Position numbers and translations under genes: made by a program. From 21-14-0-10-47-8 sp966211795 (GTDB taxonomy: Bacteria; Bdellovibrionota; Bdellovibrionia; Bdellovibrionales; Bdellovibrionaceae): a DNA stretch of 64,000 nt. Of this stretch, positions 57,516-64,000 are shown piece by piece (the first letter of the stretch is position 1; every line of letters starts with the position of its first letter). The stretch covers positions 62,001 to 126,000 of the forward strand of contig CBIHNW010000003.1 in NCBI GenBank assembly GCA_966211795.1, in the 5' to 3' direction. The notes beneath the pieces are model-generated. The model saw only the letters and a list, made by a program, of their open reading frames with translations. It was not told the origin of the DNA and made no database searches.

Positions 57516-58319
57516 ATGAAAACTTTGAAGCTCAAGAAAATAAATCCAAACGACTCGGGTTCCTTTCAGAACAAAGATGAAGCCAAATCGGCAACTGAAA
57601 AATATCTCGCTCGAATGTATGACCTTCTTTACTTGATGTTCGCGCACGGCCGTTATTCGCTGTTGATCATTCTTCACGGCATTGATGCCAGCGGAAAGGA
57701 CGGGACGGTTGAGCGCATTTTTTCTGGCGCCAATCCGCAAGGCATGCGGGTTTACTCTTTCAAGCAGCCTTCGGAAGAGGAACTTCGTCACGACTTTCTT
57801 TGGCGCTGTCATCGCTGTTTGCCCGAAAGTGGTTACGCGGCTATTTTCAATCGCTCTTATTACGAAGAAGTCACCACGGTGCAGGTGCATCCCGAATATT
57901 TGAAGGCGCAGCATCTGCCGGATGAAATCGTCAAGGATCCCCAGTTTTTCGAAAAACGCTATGCCTGCATCAATGATTTTGAACGAATGCTCACCGAGAA
58001 AGGCACGGTCGTGCTGAAACTCTTTTTGCACATTTCTAAGGATGAGCAAAAAGAACGTTTGCAAGAACGGTTGGAAGATCGTCGAAAGAATTGGAAGTTT
58101 TCCGAAGCGGACATCACGGAAAGAAAATACTGGGACCAGTACCAATCGGTGTTTGAGAGGATGCTCAATAAGACAAGCACCGCTCATGCTCCCTGGCAAG
58201 TGATTCCCGCCAATCATAAGTGGTACAGAGATTACCTCACCATAAAAGCGATCGTTGAAGCGCTCGAGCAAATGAAGATGAAGTATCCACGAGCTCAAAA
58301 AAACATTCGCATTCGCTAG
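57516..58319 (+). CDS. Polyphosphate kinase 2 family protein
   Basis: About 267-aa PPK2-type phosphotransferase that moves phosphate between polyphosphate and nucleotides. Walker A LHGIDASGKDGTVERI, then FKQPSEEELRHDFLWRCH, the second Walker-like motif IFNRSYYEEVTTVQVHP, and the lid arginines LEDRRKNWKFSEADI. Similar in length to class III PPK2. Start is uncertain: ATG 57516 or the in-frame GTG 57501; neither has a strong ribosome site. It follows ndh by about 80 bases on the same strand. Confidence 0.9.
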   Translation: MKTLKLKKINPNDSGSFQNKDEAKSATEKYLARMYDLLYLMFAHGRYSLLIILHGIDASGKDGTVERIFSGANPQGMRVYSFKQPSEEELRHDFLWRCHRCLPESGYAAIFNRSYYEEVTTVQVHPEYLKAQHLPDEIVKDPQFFEKRYACINDFERMLTEKGTVVLKLFLHISKDEQKERLQERLEDRRKNWKFSEADITERKYWDQYQSVFERMLNKTSTAHAPWQVIPANHKWYRDYLTIKAIVEALEQMKMKYPRAQKNIRIR

Positions 58320-58375
58320 GATATTTTAAGGTGCAAGCCGCGTGAAAGTTGCTCGCGACGCTGAGTGAAATTCGC

Positions 58376-60031
58376 CTAGCCTTGAACGGAAGGGCCGTCA
58401 GCGGATTTCGTCATGGACTGGCGTGCTCTAGATTCGCCCTTGGTGTCCATGACCGCTCCGGACTGCGACAGGTAAGTGCAAACCTTCTGCACCAGCTCGT
58501 CCTTATCCAAAGGTTTGGTCAGAACATCATCACATCCGGACTTGATGCATTTGCTTAAATCTTCGGAATTGAAGAATGCCGTCAAGGCGATGATCGGTTT
58601 TTGAAATCCCTGCGCGCGAATTTGGCGGGTGACTTCGAAACCATCCATCTCGGGCATTTGGATGTCCATCAGGACCATGTCAAAATCTTCTTCTTTCAAC
58701 ATTTTCAGCGCGGTCGCCCCGCGATCCACGATGCGAAGATCAAGATTGAGATTTTTGAGATACATTTGAATCAGAACCAGATTGTCGTTCGAGTCATCGA
58801 GCGCCAGAACTTTGGGTTGCTCGCCCTTGAGCCAAACTGGTGCCGGAGTGAATGCGGGCTTGAGACTTTCGGGGTCATTTTGCGCGTGGTGAGATAAATT
58901 TACGCGCAAAGTGAGATTGGCTTCAAAGATGCTACCCACCTCCGCTTCGGATTGGACGAGATGAATATTGCCACCCATGGCGCGCGCGATTTCCCGAGAA
59001 ATCGAAAGCCCCAATCCCGTGCCGCCAAATTGGCGAGAGGTCGACGAATCGCCTTGGGTGAAGGGTTGGAATAGACGGGCGGCCTGTTCGCGGCTCATGC
59101 CGACGCCGCTGTCTTTCACCTGAATGCGCAAATTGTCGTTGTCTCCTTCGAGCGACTGCAGATCAAAGACCACATCGACCGAACCCCGGTTGGTGAACTT
59201 GATCGCGTTCCCCGCGAGGTTCAGCAAGATTTGCTTGATGCGGCTGGGGTCGCCCCAATAATACTGGTGAATCATTTGGGGAAGCTGAAAATTCAGCGTG
59301 ATGCCTTTCTCAGAAGCCTTCAGCGAAAGCGTCTTTTCGACGTCCATCAAGAGGTCCAAGAGATCGAATTTGATGCTTTCAATTTCAATCTTATTGGCTT
59401 CGAGCTTTGAAAGATCCAGGATGTCATCAATCAAGCGCTTCAGCAGATCCCCATTGCGGCGAATGGCGGATGCAAAATCCTGCTTCTCGTGAGGCGGGAT
59501 ATCGTCCTGGGTCAGAAGCTCGGAAAATCCCAGGACTGCCGAAAGAGGTGTGCGGATCTCGTGAGACATGTTGGCGAGAAACCGACTTTTCGCGAAAGTC
59601 GCGGCCTCGGCATCCTTTTTAAGTTTTTCGAGCAAACGGCGCTGCCGGTCCAATTCAACGAAGACGCGAACTTTGCTTCGCACCGTGTGTGGATTCAGGG
59701 GTTTGAACAAAACATCGACGGCGCCAGTTTCGTAACCTTCAAAAACCGTGGCCTGGTCCTGCGCCTGTGCGGTCACGAAAATAATCGGTAGATTGCGGTA
59801 GCGCTGAACGCCGCGGATTAAACGGGCCAATTCAAATCCGCTGACAACCGGCATCTGAACGTCCAGTAAGGCCAAACCGAAATTTTTTTGCACCAAAAGC
59901 TCCAAGGCTTCGTCGGCGCTTGAAGCGGAATGGATGCGCACCTTTTCGTTCGCAATCAAAGATCGAAGGGCCGTGATATTTTCGGGATGATCATCGACGA
60001 TCAGCACATCCGTCGGGGTTAAATTCTCCAC
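58376..60031 (-). CDS. Hybrid histidine kinase (REC-HisKA-HATPase-REC)
   Basis: 551-aa cytoplasmic kinase. The N-terminal receiver domain (DVLIVDDHPENITALRSLIA; phospho-acceptor Asp in LALLDVQMP) is followed by a short coiled coil, HisKA with the phospho-His in FLANMSHEIRTPLSAVLGFS, HATPase (NLAGNAIKFTNRGS; FGGTGLGLSISREIA), and a C-terminal receiver (KVLALDDSNDNLVLIQMYLK; LMDIQMPEMDGFEV). No transmembrane segment or sensor; input must come through the first receiver. The start overlaps the CheB gene by 13 bases. Last gene of the signalling operon. Confidence 0.93.
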   Translation of the reverse strand: MENLTPTDVLIVDDHPENITALRSLIANEKVRIHSASSADEALELLVQKNFGLALLDVQMPVVSGFELARLIRGVQRYRNLPIIFVTAQAQDQATVFEGYETGAVDVLFKPLNPHTVRSKVRVFVELDRQRRLLEKLKKDAEAATFAKSRFLANMSHEIRTPLSAVLGFSELLTQDDIPPHEKQDFASAIRRNGDLLKRLIDDILDLSKLEANKIEIESIKFDLLDLLMDVEKTLSLKASEKGITLNFQLPQMIHQYYWGDPSRIKQILLNLAGNAIKFTNRGSVDVVFDLQSLEGDNDNLRIQVKDSGVGMSREQAARLFQPFTQGDSSTSRQFGGTGLGLSISREIARAMGGNIHLVQSEAEVGSIFEANLTLRVNLSHHAQNDPESLKPAFTPAPVWLKGEQPKVLALDDSNDNLVLIQMYLKNLNLDLRIVDRGATALKMLKEEDFDMVLMDIQMPEMDGFEVTRQIRAQGFQKPIIALTAFFNSEDLSKCIKSGCDDVLTKPLDKDELVQKVCTYLSQSGAVMDTKGESRARQSMTKSADGPSVQG

Positions 60032-60609
60032 GAAGCCTCCTCTCCGGAAACACCCGTCGCGAGCATTTCCCGAATTTTCCCTAACGATAAAATTTTATCA
60101 GGATGAAAGAGCGCCAACGCTGCCGCCGGCATCGTCGGGGCCTGGGCGTCGCTTGGATCTTGAACGATTGTTTTGCCACCCAATTGGTGAACAGTGGAAA
60201 GACCGCGGGCGCCGTCTTCGTTCGCGCCGGTCAAAAGGATCGCCAGCAATCGGCGGCGATACACGGCGGCCGCAGATTCGAACATCACATCGATCGAAGG
60301 CCGAGAAAAATAAACCGGTTCATCCTGGGAAAGCGAGAAGGTTCGATTTTTTTCGATCAGAAGATGATAACCCGGTGGTGCAAAGCTGATCGTCCCTTCG
60401 TCGATGCTCATTTTATCCTGAGCTTCGCGCACAACGTAGTGCCGAGAATCGATGAATTTTGAAAAACTGACTTCGGAATGTTCCGGTAAATGAAGGGTGA
60501 CAATGATCGGCGTTTGCAACCGGGCCGGCAGGTCCGTCAATAGGAAGCGAAGCGCCTCAACGCCGCCTGCTGATGTTCCAATTGCGATCAAGTGTCTGGC
60601 CTCCGTCAC
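60019..60609 (-). CDS. CheB-type protein-glutamate methylesterase domain protein
   Basis: 196-aa protein with only the CheB catalytic domain and no receiver. Catalytic Ser in AIGTSAGGVEALRF, His in VTLHLPEHSEVSF, Asp in TGANEDGARGL; GGKTIVQDPSDAQAPTMPAA is the usual following motif. Starts at GTG 60609, overlapping the cheR stop. Lacking the receiver, it is probably controlled by the flanking hybrid kinases rather than by CheA. Confidence 0.92.
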   Translation of the reverse strand: MTEARHLIAIGTSAGGVEALRFLLTDLPARLQTPIIVTLHLPEHSEVSFSKFIDSRHYVVREAQDKMSIDEGTISFAPPGYHLLIEKNRTFSLSQDEPVYFSRPSIDVMFESAAAVYRRRLLAILLTGANEDGARGLSTVHQLGGKTIVQDPSDAQAPTMPAAALALFHPDKILSLGKIREMLATGVSGEEASWRI

Positions 60610-61478
60610 GAGGTGATCCTTTCGCGGAGATGGGTCTGACCCTGAGTTATCATTTCATGCGGCGCGCGTTTTTGGTAGCAATGTTGCTTGTCATCGACGA
60701 CGCGGAAAGCAGGATACGAATTTGAAAAACGAAGGTCTTCTTTGCTCCCAATGCCAAGAAATCCCTTTTCCATTAATGAATCTTGAAAAAGCTTGAAAAC
60801 ACGATTTTGCAGATCCTGGTTAAAATAGATCAGCACGTTTCGGCACAAAATTAGTTGGCATTCGGCAAACGGACCATCGGTGGCCAAGTTGTGTTCTGAA
60901 AAGACAACGTTTTCTCGCAATGAAGAGTCAAAAATCGCCGAGCCGTAATTCGAGGTATAATAATTGGATGCCGGATTTTTTCCGCCCGAAGCAATATATT
61001 GTTTAGTGAAGGCCTGCACGACACGATTGTCGTAAATGCCTTCTTTTGCTTTTTGCATCGAAAGTGGGTTGATGTCCGTCGCAAAGATCGTCGCTTTTTC
61101 GTAGAGCTTTTCTTCCTTCAGCAAGATCGCAAGGCTGTATAGCTCTTCTCCGGTGCTGCAGCCCGCAACCCAAATTTGCAACGAAGGATATGTCGCTAGA
61201 AATGGGAACACCTTCTCCCGAATCGTTTTGAAGAACAAAGGATCGCGAAAGAATTCGGTCGTGCGAATCGTCAATTGGGACAGGACGCGGCGAAAATGTT
61301 CGCGATCATTGATGATTTGCTGCAGAAGTTGCAGCAGAGATTCACATCTTTCATTCACCAGGATCGCCAAAAGACGGCGGTCGAACGATGCTTCCGAATA
61401 GTGCCGGAAGTCATATCCGTATTTCAGGAATACACCTTCAAGAAAAAGATGTCGTTCAAGCGGGTCTAGCATCTTCAT
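60606..61478 (-). CDS. CheR-type protein-glutamate methyltransferase
   Basis: About 290-aa SAM-dependent methyltransferase. N-terminal CheR helical domain (KYGYDFRHYSEASFDRRLLA), conserved TRTTEFFRDP-like segment (LTIRTTEFFRDPLFF), SAM-binding motif IWVAGCSTGEELYSLAI, ATDINPLSMQKAKEGIYD, and CRNVLIYFNQDLQ. ATG 61478 overlaps the kinase stop (ATGA); a frame opening 27 bases earlier lies inside that gene. With CheB it forms a methylation pair of an alternative, non-motility type chemosensory-like system. Confidence 0.93.
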   Translation of the reverse strand: MKMLDPLERHLFLEGVFLKYGYDFRHYSEASFDRRLLAILVNERCESLLQLLQQIINDREHFRRVLSQLTIRTTEFFRDPLFFKTIREKVFPFLATYPSLQIWVAGCSTGEELYSLAILLKEEKLYEKATIFATDINPLSMQKAKEGIYDNRVVQAFTKQYIASGGKNPASNYYTSNYGSAIFDSSLRENVVFSEHNLATDGPFAECQLILCRNVLIYFNQDLQNRVFKLFQDSLMEKGFLGIGSKEDLRFSNSYPAFRVVDDKQHCYQKRAPHEMITQGQTHLRERITS

Positions 61479-64000
61479 GAAAAGATTCCTTTTGGCGTGA
61501 GCCACACCCGCATGACGGATAAAAGATTTCCCAAATTCAAAGGCTTCGCCAAATAATCATTAGCGCCAGCCTCGATGCATTGATCTTGATCCTCTTTCAT
61601 TGCCTTGGCCGTTAGGGCGATGATCGGAAGTTCCCGGAACTTGCTCTGGGCCCGGATGCGACGGGTGGCTTCGAGACCATCCATCTTCGGCATCATGATA
61701 TCCATCAGCACCAAATCAATATCCGGATCATTTTTGAGAGAGTCCAATGCTTCCAAGCCGTTTTTGGCGATGCGAACTGTCAGGCCCTTGCTTTCCAAGG
61801 CGCTGGTCAGGGCAAAAACGTTTCGAAGATCGTCATCGACCAGAAGGATTTTTTTGCCTTCAAAATATTTTTCCTGAGTTCGCAGGTGTTGCAGAATGTC
61901 TTGTTTTTCCTGAGGTAAAAGAGATTCCACTCGGTGCAAAAATAAATTCACCTCATCGAGCAGCCGTTCGGGCGAGCGCGCCCCTTTGATGATGATGCTT
62001 TCCGAGTACTTGCGAAGGTTTTGTTCTTCACTGCGGCTTAGGTCCTTGCCGGTGTAAATCACGATTGGCGGCACCGAAACCGGAAGGGAATTGATCTTTT
62101 CTAAGAAATCAAAACCGGACATATCTGGCAAATTCAAATCCAGAATGATGCAATCGACAGACTGACTGCCGACGGTGTTCAGTGCTTCCTCCCCGGTGCG
62201 CGCCAGTAAGACCTGAATATCACGTCCGGCCACCAGATGGGCCACGGCTTCGCGCTGACGATCATCGTCTTCGATCACCAGCAGATTTTTGACGTTCTTT
62301 TCGAGCATCGTCTCGATGCGATTCAGGGCCGATCGAACCTTATCCACGGTCACCGGTTTGCTAAGGTATCCCAGTGCCCCCATGCGAAGCGCGTTGCTTT
62401 GATACTCAAGCGCCGAAATCATGTGCACGGGGATGTGGCGAAGCTTGGGGTTTTGCTTGACCATTTCAAGCAATCCCAGGCCGCTCATGCCGGGCAGTTT
62501 GATATCCAAAAGAATGGCGGTCGGTACATGCGCCTGCAGAATTTGCAGCGCCATTTCGGATGAGTCCGCTTCAATCGCTTCAAAATTATAAGATCGGACC
62601 GTTTCCAAAATGGATTGGCGAAAGACGCGGTCATCTTCGACAATCAAAATGGTATTGCGTTCGCCAGTGACGTTTTTCAAAGCTTCTTTGGTGAGCTCAC
62701 CCATGTCTTGATGGGCAACCGGCGCGGCATGGGTTGTGGTCGGAGATTTAAAATTAACAGAGGGGCTTGCCGGAGATTGGATCAGACCGGTTTGTTCCGC
62801 TTTTGCGGCCGCGCGAATCGGGATGATCAATGAAAATTCGCTGCCCCGGCCTTCTTGCGAGGAAAGCTCGATGTGTCCTCCCAAAAGTGAGGCCAGTTCG
62901 CGGGAGATGGTCAAACCCAAGCCAGTACCGCCGAATTTGCGGCTGACCGTTCCATCAGCTTGTTCAAAGGCTTCAAAGATCAGCTCTTGTTTATTGGTCG
63001 GAATACCGACGCCGGTGTCTTGCACCGTGATGCGAATTTGATTGGCGTCTCCGTCTTGCAATTGGGCTTTGAGCGCGACGTGACCGGATTCGGTAAACTT
63101 CATGGCATTTGATAGAAAGTTTCGCAGCACTTGCTCAAGACGCAAGGAATCCGAACGAAGTGTCAGGTTTTGCACGTTTTCGCCCATCTCGATGCGAAAT
63201 TCAATTTTTTTGCCAATCGCTTGCGGCTCGAAGGTTTGGCGAAGACGTTCGAAGAATTGGCTTAAAGAAAAGTCTTCGAAACGCAGGCTCAGTTTGCGCG
63301 CTTCGATTTTAGAGAGATCTAAGATGTCATTGATCAAATTTAAAAGATCGTTGCCCGAGTTGTACATGGTCTTGGCGAAATCTTTTTGTTGATCGGTGAG
63401 ATTTCGTTCTTTGTTTTCAATCAATAAGGTCGCCAAGATCAAAAGGCTGTTCAGTGGCGTGCGAAGTTCATGCGACATTTTGGCCAAGAAGTCTGATTTG
63501 TACTGGCTGATTTTTTCCAGATCCTGGGCTTTGACTTCGAGGGACGCTTTCGAGGTGGCGAGCATTTCGTTCTGGTGATTGACCAGTTCTTGCTGTGCTT
63601 CGAGGGCGCGTGCTTGTTGTTCGAGCTCTTCGTTATTGGTGCGCAGTTCTTCTTGTTGCGTCTGCAGCTCTTCCGCTTGCTGCTGGGTTTCTTCGAGCAG
63701 CCATTGCAATTGCGCTTTGTTGGCGGCCGCATTGAGATTCACGGCCATTGGTTCGCGCAGCTCATCAAAGAGCTTCATCATATCGTCTGAAGGCGGGTGC
63801 ATAAAGGCGAGCTCAATCACCGCCAAAGGAACGTATTGAAAGCGAAGGGGAATAAAGATCAACGATGCGGGCGTGGCTTCAGCCAAGCTTGAGGTGATTT
63901 TCAATGCGTCGCCCGGAATGTCTTGAATGGCCCAAATCTGGTCTTTCTTTAGAGCTTCAGCCACCAGTGTTTGTCCCTGGATCTGCTCGGGGGCCGATTG
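61475..64000 (-). CDS. Multi-receiver hybrid histidine kinase, 5' end outside the window
   Basis: At least 840 residues; the frame is open to the last base, so the start lies beyond the window. From its N-terminal side: a GAF-like sensor portion (ASLIFIPLRFQYVPLAVIEL), a Gln/Glu-rich coiled coil, HisKA with phospho-His in FLAKMSHELRTPLNSLLILA, HATPase (NFLSNAMKFTESGHV; FGGTGLGLTISRELA), then three receivers with phospho-acceptor Asp in AILLDIKLPGMSG, CIILDLNLPDMSG and LVLMDIMMPKMDG. Multi-receiver kinases of this layout occur together with CheB/CheR as here. First gene, within the window, of the four-gene signalling operon. Confidence 0.93.
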   Translation of the reverse strand, partial: QSAPEQIQGQTLVAEALKKDQIWAIQDIPGDALKITSSLAEATPASLIFIPLRFQYVPLAVIELAFMHPPSDDMMKLFDELREPMAVNLNAAANKAQLQWLLEETQQQAEELQTQQEELRTNNEELEQQARALEAQQELVNHQNEMLATSKASLEVKAQDLEKISQYKSDFLAKMSHELRTPLNSLLILATLLIENKERNLTDQQKDFAKTMYNSGNDLLNLINDILDLSKIEARKLSLRFEDFSLSQFFERLRQTFEPQAIGKKIEFRIEMGENVQNLTLRSDSLRLEQVLRNFLSNAMKFTESGHVALKAQLQDGDANQIRITVQDTGVGIPTNKQELIFEAFEQADGTVSRKFGGTGLGLTISRELASLLGGHIELSSQEGRGSEFSLIIPIRAAAKAEQTGLIQSPASPSVNFKSPTTTHAAPVAHQDMGELTKEALKNVTGERNTILIVEDDRVFRQSILETVRSYNFEAIEADSSEMALQILQAHVPTAILLDIKLPGMSGLGLLEMVKQNPKLRHIPVHMISALEYQSNALRMGALGYLSKPVTVDKVRSALNRIETMLEKNVKNLLVIEDDDRQREAVAHLVAGRDIQVLLARTGEEALNTVGSQSVDCIILDLNLPDMSGFDFLEKINSLPVSVPPIVIYTGKDLSRSEEQNLRKYSESIIIKGARSPERLLDEVNLFLHRVESLLPQEKQDILQHLRTQEKYFEGKKILLVDDDLRNVFALTSALESKGLTVRIAKNGLEALDSLKNDPDIDLVLMDIMMPKMDGLEATRRIRAQSKFRELPIIALTAKAMKEDQDQCIEAGANDYLAKPLNLGNLLSVMRVWLTPKGIFS

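Overview
The window reads as a chromosomal segment of a Gram-negative bacterium, most likely a member of the Bdellovibrionota (a Bdellovibrio-like predator). This is an inference from gene content: many short species-specific lipoproteins, DsbA/DsbB, a patatin, large hybrid kinases with CheR/CheB, a FecR/beta-barrel protein, and a decayed ORF resembling the N-terminal domain of HNH-endonuclease proteins common in that group. No rRNA, tRNA, CRISPR array or prophage was seen. Genes are dense, on both strands, with many 4-base ATGA overlaps.

Layout. 1-7.0 kb: cysS (5' end outside the window), uvrB, two secreted proteins and uvrC. 7.0-11.1 kb: a zinc-ribbon protein, then a coupled set of a psi/UDG-like small protein, an NfeD-type membrane protease and a slipin, followed by a SpoIID-like protein. 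11.3-18.1 kb: a cNMP/pseudo-receiver/ATPase regulator, two lipoproteins, a XerC/D recombinase, a 781-bp element bounded by perfect 63-bp inverted repeats, and a ComM-like ATPase. 18.1-26.7 kb: CorA-like transporter, GlsB-like protein, a FecR plus beta-barrel protein, DsbA/DsbB, patatin and a large lipoprotein. 26.9-32.8 kb: chemoreceptor, PhnD-like lipoprotein, NAD(P)HX repair enzyme, small exported proteins and a ferritin-like pseudogene with two in-frame TGA codons. 32.9-41.1 kb: Tat-type FAD oxidase, a four-gene envelope operon (AsmA-like, OmpA-like lipoprotein, amidoligase, C26 hydrolase), periplasmic MsrB, a molybdopterin oxidoreductase with its cytochrome b, and a CPBP protease.

The most notable locus is 41.2-49.6 kb. 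A six-gene minus-strand operon (stand-alone adenylation enzyme, PLP decarboxylase A, GNAT protein, ATP-grasp ligase, PLP decarboxylase B, acyl carrier protein), whose first five genes are joined by 4-base overlaps, stands back-to-back with a plus-strand pair (MBOAT-like membrane protein, three-His-box desaturase/hydroxylase). The parts combine features of the Dlt D-alanylation system (ligase, carrier, MBOAT) and of butirosin side-chain biosynthesis (ATP-grasp ligase, carrier, on-carrier PLP decarboxylase). I infer a carrier-bound amino acid that is decarboxylated, possibly hydroxylated, and transferred to a surface molecule. I know of no described system with this composition.

49.6-64 kb: remnants of mobile elements (a mini-palindrome sharing termini with the 781-bp element, and an IS21-like end), an OmpR-type regulator diverging from a metalloprotease lipoprotein, a lytic-transglycosylase-like lipoprotein with a Thr/Pro linker, a TPR protein, an RRM protein whose Shine-Dalgarno can be sequestered, NDH-2, PPK2, and a four-gene signalling operon (hybrid kinase, CheR, CheB, second hybrid kinase) running off the right edge.
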